Assembly (NCBI RefSeq): GCF_037327425.1
Contig: NZ_CP147846.1
Coordinates: 1,736,001 to 1,800,000 of the forward strand
Source of the DNA: Rhodococcus sovatensis
Lineage (GTDB): Bacteria; Actinomycetota; Actinomycetes; Mycobacteriales; Mycobacteriaceae
Length of the DNA: 64,000 nucleotides
Direction: 5' to 3'
The stretch's first letter is position 1. Each line of letters starts with the position of its first letter. Both the position numbers and the translations under genes were made by a program. The notes below the pieces were generated by a model. It was not told the origin of the DNA. It worked only from the letters and a program-made list of their open reading frames with translations, and ran no database searches. This document shows positions 22,317 through 31,409 of this stretch, one piece after another.

Positions 22317-23038
22317 TCACCGCCCTGTGGTGATGCCAATAACGCAGCCGTCGACGGCCTGAACAGCTTCGTCGCAGGGGGAGACGCCAAGGGCTGTCCT
22401 TGCTTTCGGCCTGGTGCCTTCGTTTCTCGCTCCGCAGCTCGATGCATACAAAGCGCCGCCGTCGATTATCCACACATCCGACCTGTTCGACATCGATCCG
22501 TCCTGCCGGAGTGTGGTGGCGCCGAAGAACGTGTAGGGGTCGGCGTCGATGATCGTGCTGTTGGTCAGGGCGGCGTCGGAGAGTTCGGAAGCGACGAGAT
22601 CGACAAGGCTCGGGTCGGCGGGTGCGCATCGAGGATCGAAGATCACGGCCGCACGGGGGTGCGGGACTGGGGGTGACTTCTGCAACCGGCTCGGTCGTCC
22701 TCGTGATCCGGGCAGCTGCAGCGGATGCAGACGCGGGGGGAAGGGCGTGCGGTGGTGGTTGCCGGTGCGGACCGTGTCAGCGCGGATTGAGAAGTCGACG
22801 CTGCGGTGTTCTCGGTGTCGCCGTCGGCGTCTCGCCAAGTATCGACCACAGCGAGAGTGACCAATGCGACCGCGAGGAGTCCAGCGAGGATCAGGTTCCG
22901 ACGCTTCTGTTGTGGTGTCGCAGGTTGTTTACGTGCTGACGGTGTCGGGTTCAGTGGCTGTGCTGAGGGTTGGGTAGTGGAGGTCCATTGTCCGGCCCAC
23001 CACCGCAGTTTCCGGAGTCTTCGGGATCGGGATGCCAT
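22317..23038 (-). pseudogene. Single-pass membrane protein, frameshifted at a G6 run
   Basis: Two overlapping minus-strand frames make sense only when joined. The first (from ATG 23038) has a basic cytoplasmic start, a membrane helix (NLILAGLLAVALVTLAVVD) and a Thr/Ala/Pro linker. The second continues the Pro-rich linker and then gives an ordinary domain (AAVIFDPRCAPADPSLVDLV) to the stop at 22317. The frames meet at a run of six G (22735-22740). The total length of 722 bp is one base short of an intact frame, so loss of one base from the run (natural or a sequencing error) would explain it. The extracytoplasmic domain is unknown. Confidence 0.55.
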
Positions 23039-24415
23039 CCGGCCGGGATTGTCATTGCTGTTGTCTACCAGAGTCGTGACCTGTGATCTGCTAGCGCATT
23101 AGCATGCTCCGGATAACTTGTGACGCAGAATCATTCATTCGACTGACGTCTATTCCTTGTCGTAGTTTAGCTGTGTAGTGCGCCTTCGAGGCTCCTCCAA
23201 AGAAACAGGTCGACTTCCCACTCCGCTCAGCTTGCGCGGTGATAAAGCGAGGCGTCCTGCGGTGTGCGAAGCTCTTTCACATGGAGCACTTGCGGATGGT
23301 CGGAAAGTGGTGGCTTCCGGCAACACCGGACGCCCAGGTCGGTGGCGTACTCGAGATCGATGCGGATGGTCAGAGTCGCCTCGAATTGACAGATTCGCTT
23401 CTCAACGATTCCCTTCACGCAGTCTTGCACGGGGCCGCTGATGGTCGGCCGGTGACCCTTCTAAACTGCCAGCCGATGAACGGCGGAAAGATCACATGGG
23501 GACAGCTGCATACAGTTGTCGAGGTCGGTAGGCCGACGGTAATACTAGTTGGCATCCATCTTGCGGCCGGCGATGACGTTGGTTTTAACGGTATTGAAGT
23601 AGAACTGTCTAATTTGACTGCCTGGACACGCAGATCAGGAATCATTCGTACAACTGCCTACACGACGCCCGACGAAGGAACGGACCACTACAAGTTCGCT
23701 CGAGTAGAAATCAACCCCACCAAGTTGGAGCAGGTGTCGGCCCGGCTTGAGGATGCTTCGGAAACTGTAACGCTGGCGTGGCGGCTCAACTGGGGATCGA
23801 AGGAGGGGGCTTGGGATCGAGACTTCGAGGTTGAGGAGCGTGCGACATTGACTGTGCGGTCGGACGAGAGGAGGGCTTGGAGCGGGTTCACCCCAACCGT
23901 CTCCGCAGTTCGCGATTTGATCACGCTCGCGACTCAAGCTGGTTGCCGAGTGGGAAAAAAGAGCCTCTTGATTCGCGAAGATGGCGAGACTCGGGACTAC
24001 CCAGTCGGTCTGTACTTTGACTCTGGATCGGCACGCGAGCGCTCCGTTTCGGTCCACGACATTATTTTCACGCTTGAGGACATAGAATGGGCTACGTTGA
24101 AGCCGGAGTGGGTGGCACTCCGAAATAGAGTAGGCCTGGCCCTTGACGTGCTGTTCAGCCTCGATTACATCGAGGACGGATTTTACCAAAACCGTATCTT
24201 CAACGCAGCGTCCGCAACTGAGGGATTTCATGCGGCTCTGCGACCTGAATCTGTCGGAATCTCAGATGCATTGCATCAGGACGTAAAAGTTGCTGTAAAA
24301 GCGTTGTTCCCAGACAACTTGGAGGCTCGGGAGTGGCTCCGTGGGCGCACAGGGGACCCTCTCTGCCAGGATCAAGTGAGACACTTACAGCAAACGAAGT
24401 GCACACCCTGAGGGC

Positions 24416-24916
24416 ATGACTGGAGCATCACCGATGAGCAGCCCGAAGCCCGTACCGCCGGACAAGTCGATCGACCCCGCACCGAAAGCAACCCGCCGTA
24501 CTTTCACCACCGAGTACCGCAACAAGATCATCGACGAATACCGCGCAGCCCCGTTCGGCGAGAAATCGGCGGTTCTACGCCGCGAAGGCCTCTACCAGTC
24601 GCAGCTGCGTGAATGGTCCGCTACCCGAGACAACACCACGCCTGCAGACACGACTGAGCGACGTAAAGACAAGAGTCGCAATACTATCGACGCAGCCGAC
24701 CGCAAAGAATTCGACCGACTCAGCAGACGTAACGCGCACCTCGAGAAGCAGCTGACGCAGACGGAGGCCGCGCTGGAGATCATGGGAAAACTGCATGTGC
24801 TCTTGGAGTCGATCTCCGAGAGCACGGGCACACCGATGCCGCCGACCACGCCCTTGACACCACCTTCGACGAACTCCGTGCCGCCTCGGTCCCGACGAGA
24901 ACGGCGTGCACGCTGA
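24416..24916 (+). CDS. ISB transposase OrfA (copy 1)
   Basis: A 166-residue helix-turn-helix protein of an IS3-type element: a basic DNA-binding part (RRTFTTEYRNKIIDEYRAAP) followed by a leucine-zipper-like coil (DRLSRRNAHLEKQLTQTEAA) near residues 100-120. OrfA proteins bind the element ends. The same protein is encoded in copy 2 at 38209-38709. It is intact here although its OrfB partner is interrupted. Confidence 0.85.
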   Translation: MTGASPMSSPKPVPPDKSIDPAPKATRRTFTTEYRNKIIDEYRAAPFGEKSAVLRREGLYQSQLREWSATRDNTTPADTTERRKDKSRNTIDAADRKEFDRLSRRNAHLEKQLTQTEAALEIMGKLHVLLESISESTGTPMPPTTPLTPPSTNSVPPRSRRERRAR

Positions 24917-25306
24917 TCGGTCGCTCCCGCGCCACCCACTACCGCCGCCGGCAACCACCTGTTCTGGGCCCCAAGCAACGCCGCAGCGTCCCCGACAACG
25001 GGCAGGCACTCACGGCCGCTGAACGCGCACAGGTGTTGGCGGTGATCAACTCCGACAGCAATGCTGACCTCGCGATCTGTCAGATATACGCCCGCGAACT
25101 CGACGAAGGAAACTACTGGTGCTCAACCTCGACGATGTACCGCATCGCCTCCGCTGCCGGGCAGAACCGTGAACGACGACGCCTGGCCACACACCCGCCG
25201 AAGGTCAAACCCGAACTCCTCGCAAACGGACCCTCGCAGGTCTGGTCCTGGTGGCAGGTCCCCGATAGTCGGGCCACCGTGTTCTAGAGCCACGGTGTGA
25301 TTGATT

Positions 25307-26143
25307 TCAGTCGATCTCGCAACCCTCGACCGGTTGGTGGTTGTGGGTGCATTGGGCAGCGTACTCGGACGGCGTGAGGTAGCCGAGTGATGAGTGCCGG
25401 TGTCGATGGTTGTGGTCGTCTTTGAAGTCCTCGATCACCACCCTCGCTTCGAGAAGGCTCGTCCAGTGATTGCGGTTCAGGCACTCCTTCCGTAGTCGGT
25501 TGTTGAACGATTCGATGTGTCCGTTGTTCCACGGCGTCCCCGGCGGGATGTAGGAGATACCGACACGGTCGCGACAGAACTGTTGCAGCACATGCGAAAT
25601 GAACTCCGGACCGTTGTCCATTCTCAGGACCATCGGCGGTCCGTCCCACAGCGCGAACGTCTTGTCGAGCTCGTCGGTCAGTCGTTGCGCGGTGATCGAG
25701 CGCTCCACGATGTTCAACAGGGACTGCCGGGTGTGTTCGTCGATCATCGACGCGATCTTGATCGCTTTCCCATCCACCGTGGAGTCGAACTGAAAATCCA
25801 TAGCCCACACCACTTTCGGCGCATCGGCTTCGATCTGCGGGCAGGAGCTGATGCCGGCGCGTTTGCGGGGATGATAGATCCGAACCTGCAGACCCTCCTC
25901 CTTCCAGAGCCGGTGCACCTTCTTCTTGTTCACCGACATGCCCTGGTCGTGCCTCAGATGCGCCCAGGCGCGACGGAAGCCGTGCAGTGGATGCGAGCCT
26001 GCGTATGTCCGCAGCGACGCCCTCAGGGCCGCGTCGGGATCCGCGGGTGTGTCGGCGATCGGTGTTCGTGCGTAGGTGGAGCGGGCAAGCCCAACAGCTT
26101 TGCACGCCAGACGTTTCGACAGACTCATGGTGTTGACGAGCAT
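25307..26143 (-). CDS. ISA transposase OrfB (copy A)
   Basis: A 278-residue rve/DDE integrase domain protein of the IS3 family. The catalytic residues are in VVWAMDFQFDST (D), VLRMDNGPEF (D) and NNGHIESFNNRLRKE (E), with the HHSL-like HRHSSLGYLTPSEY at the end. The frame is open upstream of ATG 26143 ([14 protein letters not shown]), and it is probably made as an OrfAB fusion by -1 frameshifting at an AAAA run (26179-26182). Confidence 0.93.
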   Translation of the reverse strand: MLVNTMSLSKRLACKAVGLARSTYARTPIADTPADPDAALRASLRTYAGSHPLHGFRRAWAHLRHDQGMSVNKKKVHRLWKEEGLQVRIYHPRKRAGISSCPQIEADAPKVVWAMDFQFDSTVDGKAIKIASMIDEHTRQSLLNIVERSITAQRLTDELDKTFALWDGPPMVLRMDNGPEFISHVLQQFCRDRVGISYIPPGTPWNNGHIESFNNRLRKECLNRNHWTSLLEARVVIEDFKDDHNHRHRHSSLGYLTPSEYAAQCTHNHQPVEGCEID

Positions 26144-26172
26144 GTCGACGGCGCGGCGCTTGGCGGCTGGGC

Positions 26173-26493
26173 TCAGAATTTTCCCTTCGCTACCTCCCGC
26201 AGTGCGTCCTTCTCCAGCTCGGCCTCGGCGAGCAGGCGTTTGAGCTTGCCGTTCTGCTCGCGCAGCTCCTTGAGTTCCTTCGCGGCATCGGTGTCCATCC
26301 CGCCGTACTGACGCCGCCAGTTGTACAACGTCGCCGCCGACACCTCGAGCTCCGCCGCGATCTCCTCTTGCGTCTTGCCTGCAGCGGTCAGCTCATCGGC
26401 ACGGCGCAGTTTGCGCACGATGTCCTCGGCAGAGTTGCGCTTCCGTCCAGCCATGTTCTCCATCGTCCTATCCGCCCACTTCAGGGGCAACAA
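26173..26493 (-). CDS. ISA transposase OrfA (copy A)
   Basis: A 106-residue HTH_Tnp_1-type protein ([20 protein letters not shown], then [20 protein letters not shown]) with a C-terminal leucine zipper ([20 protein letters not shown]). It ends at GKF-stop inside the presumed slippage site. ATG codons at MENMAGRKR or MAGRKR are alternative starts. Confidence 0.9.
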   Translation of the reverse strand: MLPLKWADRTMENMAGRKRNSAEDIVRKLRRADELTAAGKTQEEIAAELEVSAATLYNWRRQYGGMDTDAAKELKELREQNGKLKRLLAEAELEKDALREVAKGKF

Positions 26494-27499
26494 GACTCTA
26501 AAACGAGATGGCCCCGTTCACCGGGGACACGCCACTGGGACATCACCAAGCTACGAGGACCATCCAAGGGCGTCTGGTTCCACTTGTACGTCCTGATCGA
26601 CATCTACTCCCGCTACACCCCGTCCTGGATCGTCTCATCCCACGAAAGCGCTGATCTAGCTGAAGAATTCATCGCCGAAGCTATCGAACGCAACGGCGCG
26701 ACACCACACACCGTCCATGCCGATCGCGGAGCGTCGATGACCTCGGGTCTCGTGTCGGAACTACTGACGTTTCTCGGAGTCGTCCGATCCCATTCACGAC
26801 CCAGAGTGTCCAACGACAATCCGTTCTCCGAAGCCCAGTTCAAAACGTTGAAGTATCTGCATGACTTTCCGAAATCGTTTGCCACCCTTGATGATGCCCG
26901 AACTTTCCTGGAGGGATTCTTCAACGAGTACAACCACATTCATCACCACTCCGGCATCGGATGGCATACCCCGGCATCGGTACACTTCGGGACCGCGGAG
27001 GCGATCGACGAAGCCCGCCAGATCACACTCACCGCAGCATTCGCCGCCAACCCTGCCCGATTCTCGACTCGGCCGACACCACCGAAGATCCCGCACGTCG
27101 TCTACATCAACGAACCAGCACTCGAAATCCAGATCAACTGAACGCCCGGTGTCTCACTTGACTTGATTTATTCCGGGACAACCGGCCTGGCCTCAAGCAG
27201 CGAATACTTGAGATTGCGCAAATCCCGGACAAGGAAGCGGTGGTAGACCTACTGACTGATATTGAGGTCTGGGCGAAATGGCTCCGCGACGCCCGAAATG
27301 CTCTTGGACACTTGAGCACCGGAGAGTTAGAACGGAAGGTCCCGGAAGAAGTTCGCTACAGGCTCACTTATGTCCGTGGCCATGAAAAAGTACCCACTGG
27401 TGGCCAGGTCGAGGTCCCCACTGGTGGCCAACTAAAAGTCCCCACCCCGTGTTCGTCGTGTCGATCAGGAACTTTTGGCCCGAGCGGTGACGGTGAAGG

Positions 27500-27770
27500 T
27501 GCCAACCACACACCGCACCACCCGGGGAGTTCCATTGAAGAGGTTGATGCCCCTGGCGGGGCGCTCGCGGGTGGATGAAACTTAGTGGTGCGTCACCCGC
27601 TGACGTCGGTGCAGATTGGCACCCTTCAAGTCCGTATTGAAGAGTGACGGTGGAGTCCGCACCGGTAGGTACTCCGGGTTGCTGCTGCGAGCGCGTGTCT
27701 GAGTTTCGAACGTTTCGCGGACTTCGCGGGTGACGCCCTGGCTAGTAGTTCTGCGGAGGAGGCGTCGAAG
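27500..27770 (+). ncRNA. Candidate bridge RNA region of IS110 element 1
   Basis: About 300 bp of non-coding left end precede the IS110 transposase. IS110-type elements encode a structured bridge RNA there that guides target and donor recognition. Two hairpins are visible: gcgggtg (27567-27573) with cacccgc (27594-27600) around a 20-nt loop, and cttcaa (27624-27629) with ttgaag (27637-27642). Limits of the RNA cannot be read from sequence alone. Confidence 0.35.
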
Positions 27771-29027
27771 ATGGAGATCGTATTTTCGAAGGTTGCAGGG
27801 ATCGACGTGCACAAACGTCAAGTCACTGTGGCGGTGCGGGTTCCGGAGGGTGAGGCCGATAGCGGCCAGAAGCGAACGCAGCGGGTGCGCCGGTTCGCGA
27901 CCTTCTACGGTGCGCTGCTTGAGATGGCGCAATGGCTTCGCGCCGAACAGGTTACGCACGTCGCGATGGAAGCGACCGGAGTGTACTGGCGGCCAGTGTT
28001 TCATGCACTGGCGGAGTTCGATGGGTTCGAAGTCCTATTGTGCAACGCGCACCATGTCAAGAATGTGCCGGGCCGCAAGACCGACGCAACCGATGCGGTG
28101 TGGCTGGCTCAGTTGTGTGAGGTCGGGTTGCTGCGGGGCAGTTTCATCCCGCCGGCCGAGATCGCAGCCGTTCGGGAGCTGACCCGGTATCGCCGAAAGT
28201 TGACCGAAGAACGCACTCGGGAGACCCAGCGTCTTCACAAGGTCCTCGAGGACGGTGGGATCAAGCTCGATTCGGTTGCGTCCGATTCCCTTGGGGTGTC
28301 GGGGCGGGCGATGATCACCGCTCTGATCGACGGAGTGCGCGACCCGGTCGTGTTGGCCAATCTGGCCCGCGGATTGATGCGGAAGAAGATCCCGGATCTG
28401 ACGTTAGCGCTCTCGGGGCGATTCGCGGCTCACCACGGTGTGCTGGCTGGTCTGCACTTGGACCACATCAATCACCTGAACGAGATGATCGCCCGGTTGG
28501 AAACGCGGATCGATGAGGTCGTCGATCCGTTCGCTCGGCAGCGAGATCTGCTGATGACCATCCCCGGCATCGGCAAGCGCGCCGCGGAGACGATCATCGC
28601 GGAGATTGGTGTGGACATGTCCCGATTTCCTACCGCTGATCACCTGGCGTCGTGGGCCGGGCTGTGCCCTGGCAACAATGAGTCCGCGGGCAAAAGGAAG
28701 AAGACGGCAACCCGTAACGGCAATGCTCACCTGTGTAGTGTGCTGGTGGAGTCGGCGTGGTCGGCCTCTCGTACCAAGACGCGGTTGGGTGCCCGGTTTC
28801 GGCGCCTTCACCGGCGGTTCGGCAAGGCCGGCGGGAAGAAAGCCGCTGTCGCCCTGGCCCACACCATCTTGGTGATCGCCTGGCACATTCTGCATGATGA
28901 GGTCGAGTACAGCGATTTGGGTGCGGATTTCTATACTCCACGCAACAGTCCAGAGGTTCAGAAGGCCCGCTTGGTCCGGCAGCTCAAGGACCTCGGCTAT
29001 AGCGTCGAGATCGGACCTGCGGCCTGA
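27771..29027 (+). CDS. IS110-family transposase (element 1)
   Basis: A 418-residue DEDD recombinase. The N-terminal RuvC-like domain begins with AGIDVHKRQVTVAVRV and contains VAMEATGVYWRPVFHAL and GRKTDATDAVWLAQL, supplying the acidic residues. The C-terminal Transposase_20 domain has TIPGIGKRAAETIIAEIG and ASWAGLCPGNNESAGKRK with the conserved Ser. It is intact and of full length. Unrelated in detail to the IS110 transposase at 39965-41185. Confidence 0.93.
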   Translation: MEIVFSKVAGIDVHKRQVTVAVRVPEGEADSGQKRTQRVRRFATFYGALLEMAQWLRAEQVTHVAMEATGVYWRPVFHALAEFDGFEVLLCNAHHVKNVPGRKTDATDAVWLAQLCEVGLLRGSFIPPAEIAAVRELTRYRRKLTEERTRETQRLHKVLEDGGIKLDSVASDSLGVSGRAMITALIDGVRDPVVLANLARGLMRKKIPDLTLALSGRFAAHHGVLAGLHLDHINHLNEMIARLETRIDEVVDPFARQRDLLMTIPGIGKRAAETIIAEIGVDMSRFPTADHLASWAGLCPGNNESAGKRKKTATRNGNAHLCSVLVESAWSASRTKTRLGARFRRLHRRFGKAGGKKAAVALAHTILVIAWHILHDEVEYSDLGADFYTPRNSPEVQKARLVRQLKDLGYSVEIGPAA

Positions 29028-29100
29028 CCGTCGCCAGCGGAGGTGCCTCGGTCACGTGGTCGGGCGGGAGTTAGTTTCGTCTGAGTCTGCGAGGGACCGT

Positions 29101-30597
29101 ATGGACATCATTTCCACCTACAACCAAGTCGGGTCGTACCGCGCAACCGCCGAACTGTGCGGCACCACCCACAAGACCGTCAGACGCACCGTCGAACGAT
29201 TCGAAGCCGAACACGCAGGCCAGACTCCTGCCGCCCGCGTCGAACGTGAACACAACTACGACGCCGTGACCGAGTTGGTCACCGAACGCGTCGAAAAATC
29301 CCAAGGCAGGATCTCCGCGAAACGGATTCTGCCGATCGCCCGCACTGCCGGCTACGACGGCTCGGACCGCAACTTCCGCCGCCTGGTCGCCGAGGAGAAA
29401 GCGAAATGGAAGGCCGCGCATCACCGCGGCCGCCGCCCCGCGGTGTGGGCGCCGGGCGATTACCTGGTCATCGACTGGGCCACCATCGGCGGTCTGCACC
29501 TGTTCTGCGCTGTCATGGCCTACTCCCGCTGGCGGTTCGTAGCGTTCGCGACCGACGAGAGAGCAACCACGACAATGGCATTGATCGCAGAAGCGCTCGC
29601 CGCGGTCGGCGGTGTCCCGGCGAAAGTCCTCGCCGACCGCATGGCATGCCTCAAGGGCGGTGTCGTCGCGAACGTCGTCATTCCAACCCCGGACTACGTC
29701 CGGTTCGCCACCCATTATGGGTTCGCGCCGGACTTCTGCCACGCCAACGATCCACAATCGAAAGGTGTGGTGGAGAACCTCGTCGGCTACGCCCAACGAG
29801 ATCTCGCCGTCCCGTTGCTCACCGAAGCGGCCGTTGCCGGCACCACCGTCGATGTCCACGCCGCGAACGCGGCCGCGAAGATCTGGTGCGCAGAAGTCAA
29901 CGCACGGGTGCACTCGGAAACCTGCGCCGTCCCCGACGAACAACTCGATTTGGAGCGAGAACTGCTGTTCGCGTTGCCATCTTTGCGTTTGGAGATCGGG
30001 CCACCGCCGGTCACCAGGAAAGTCGACCGCCTCTCCTGCGTGCGGTTCGCCTCGGCCCGGTACTCGGTGCCGGTGAAGTTCATCGGGGCCACGGTCATGC
30101 TCAGACAAGTCGACGGACGGCTGATGATCATCGATTCGTCCTCCGGCGAGGTCTTGGCCGAACATGATCTCACGCAGCCGGGAACCGCGTCGGTGCTCGA
30201 CGAGCACTACGACGGCGCCCGGCCTGCACCGAACAGGGGTCCGCGTCCGAGAACCACTGTCGAGCAACAGTTCTGTGCACTCGGTGACAGCGCCGAGCGG
30301 TTCCTGGTCGGTGCCGCGGCAATCGGTAACACCCGGTTGTCCTCCGAGCTCGAGGTGCTTCTTGCGCTCGGCGCCGCGCACGGCCATGAGGCGTTGGTCG
30401 GGGCGTTGACACGTGCAGTGGCGTTCCGGCGGTTCAGAGCTGCCGATGTCCGCTCGATCCTCGCCGCAGGAGCCGGCACACCCCAGCCGCGCCCTGCCGG
30501 TGATGCGCTGATCCTGGATCTGCCGACCGCTCCGACTCGGTCGTTGGATGCCTACGCGGTCAGGCCGCCGTCCAGCGGGCAGCAGGTGCCGTCATGA
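29101..30597 (+). CDS. istA: IstA transposase of IS21 element 1
   Basis: A 498-residue IS21-type transposase: N-terminal helix-turn-helix (TAELCGTTHKTVRRTVERFE) and DDE core with residues in YLVIDWATIGGLH (D), VLADRMACLKGG (D) and SKGVVENLVGYAQRD (E), followed by the beta-barrel-like C-terminal part. ATG 29101 is the correct start; the frame is open upstream only because it runs into the inserted IS110. It overlaps istB by 4 bp (ATGA). Confidence 0.93.
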   Translation: MDIISTYNQVGSYRATAELCGTTHKTVRRTVERFEAEHAGQTPAARVEREHNYDAVTELVTERVEKSQGRISAKRILPIARTAGYDGSDRNFRRLVAEEKAKWKAAHHRGRRPAVWAPGDYLVIDWATIGGLHLFCAVMAYSRWRFVAFATDERATTTMALIAEALAAVGGVPAKVLADRMACLKGGVVANVVIPTPDYVRFATHYGFAPDFCHANDPQSKGVVENLVGYAQRDLAVPLLTEAAVAGTTVDVHAANAAAKIWCAEVNARVHSETCAVPDEQLDLERELLFALPSLRLEIGPPPVTRKVDRLSCVRFASARYSVPVKFIGATVMLRQVDGRLMIIDSSSGEVLAEHDLTQPGTASVLDEHYDGARPAPNRGPRPRTTVEQQFCALGDSAERFLVGAAAIGNTRLSSELEVLLALGAAHGHEALVGALTRAVAFRRFRAADVRSILAAGAGTPQPRPAGDALILDLPTAPTRSLDAYAVRPPSSGQQVPS

Positions 30598-31409
30598 CCG
30601 ACACCACCGTCGCTAACGCCACAGCAGGTAAGCCGACCACCGCGGCACCGCAACAGGTTCCCGAACTGGCAGCCGATCTCGATGCAGGGTTGCGGCGACT
30701 CAAACTCGCTGCGATCCGCAGGACCGCACCCGAAGTGCTGCTCACCGCCAAAACCCAGCGCTGGACACCGGAGGAAGTGCTGCGGACGCTGGTCGAATCC
30801 GAGCTCGCAGCCCGAGACGCCTCGAACATCGTCAACCGACTCAAGGTAGCTGCGTTTCCGGTGACGAAGACATTGGAATCGTTCGACGTCGCTGCGTCAT
30901 CGATCCAGCCGAAAGTCTTCGACTATCTCTCCAGCTTGGAATGGGTTCGGACGCAATCGAATCTAGCGCTCATCGGGCCCGCGGGGACCGGGAAGTCGCA
31001 CACCCTGATCGGGCTCGGAGTCGCCGCAGTCCACGCCGGGCACAAGGTCCGTTACTTCACCGCCGCGGATCTGGTCGAAACGTTGTATCGCGGTCTGGCC
31101 GACAACACCGTCGGCAAGATCATCGAATCGCTGCTACGGGTCGATCTGATCATCGTCGACGAAATGGGGTTCGCCCCGCTCGACGACACCGGAACGCAAC
31201 TGCTATTCCGGCTCGTCGCCGGCGCTTACGAACGACGGTCGTTGGCGATCGCCTCGCACTGGCCGTTCGAGCAGTGGGGTCGGTTCCTGCCCGAGCACAC
31301 CACCGCAGCGTCGATTCTCGACCGACTGCTCCACCACGCAACCATCGTCGTCACCGACGGCGAGTCCTACCGCATGAAAGACGCACAACACCGAAAGGAC
31401 CGCCCCTGA
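30594..31409 (+). CDS. istB: IstB ATPase of IS21 element 1
   Basis: A 271-residue AAA+ helper of the DnaC/IstB group. Walker A is ALIGPAGTGKSHTLIGLG near residue 127, Walker B is LIIVDEMGFAPLDDTG. A long N-terminal helical domain precedes the ATPase. It stimulates IstA strand transfer. The gene ends about 75 bp before the right IS21 terminus. Confidence 0.93.
   Translation: MTDTTVANATAGKPTTAAPQQVPELAADLDAGLRRLKLAAIRRTAPEVLLTAKTQRWTPEEVLRTLVESELAARDASNIVNRLKVAAFPVTKTLESFDVAASSIQPKVFDYLSSLEWVRTQSNLALIGPAGTGKSHTLIGLGVAAVHAGHKVRYFTAADLVETLYRGLADNTVGKIIESLLRVDLIIVDEMGFAPLDDTGTQLLFRLVAGAYERRSLAIASHWPFEQWGRFLPEHTTAASILDRLLHHATIVVTDGESYRMKDAQHRKDRP

Larger units (their letters stand above)
25252..26534 (-). 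mobile_element. ISA copy A (IS3 family, 1283 bp)
   Basis: A complete element with terminal inverted repeats (tggcaggtccccgatag and, reversed, tggcgtgtccccggtg) and a 4-bp target duplication CTGG (25248-25251, 26535-26538). It lies inside orfB of ISB copy 1. The other two copies (34392-35674, 46178-47460) have the same length and give identical translations, so all three spread recently. Confidence 0.95.
25033..27141 (+). pseudogene. ISB transposase OrfB (copy 1), split by ISA
   Basis: The DDE integrase subunit is present in two pieces, 25033-25251 and 26539-27141, separated by ISA copy A. Joining them restores the sequence SQVWSWDITKLRGPSKGVW found unbroken in copy 2. The catalytic triad residues are in WDITK (D), HADRGA (D) and NPFSEAQFK (E). 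The insertion falls just before the first catalytic Asp, so no active enzyme can be made from this copy. Confidence 0.88.
24357..27175 (+). mobile_element. ISB copy 1 (IS3 family), itself interrupted by ISA copy A
   Basis: An IS3-family element inserted in apeA, flanked by the 3-bp duplication GGA (24354-24356 and 27176-27178). Its ends carry the inverted motif tcaagtgagacac. Without the 1283-bp ISA insertion and its 4-bp duplication its length is 1532 bp, exactly that of copy 2 (37237-38768). orfA is intact; orfB is split. It is therefore dead on its own but could be mobilised by copy 2. Confidence 0.93.
27458..29081 (+). mobile_element. IS110-family element 1, inside the left end of IS21 element 1
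   Basis: The IS110 transposase gene sits between the left IS21 terminus and istA, where a normal IS21 has almost no spare DNA. A shared hexamer TTCGTC occurs at 27452-27457 and 29076-29081 and could be the two copies of the recombined core, giving an element of about 1.62 kb. The boundaries are an inference: IS110 elements make no clear inverted repeats or duplications. Confidence 0.6.

Noticed and set aside
25284..26105. 273-codon minus-strand frame overlapping ISA OrfB (also in the other two copies)
   Set aside because: An out-of-phase shadow of OrfB repeated with each copy; composition is Arg/Ser/Pro-rich and the OrfB frame has clear DDE motifs.
25517..26311. 264-codon plus-strand frame antisense to ISA
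   Set aside because: Shadow of OrfA/OrfB; no recognisable domain and repeated only because the IS is repeated.
27371..27450. Repeated ccactggtggcca blocks considered as a CRISPR-like array
   Set aside because: Only a few copies, mirrored at the other end at 31430-31483 next to istAB; they are IS21 terminal binding sites.
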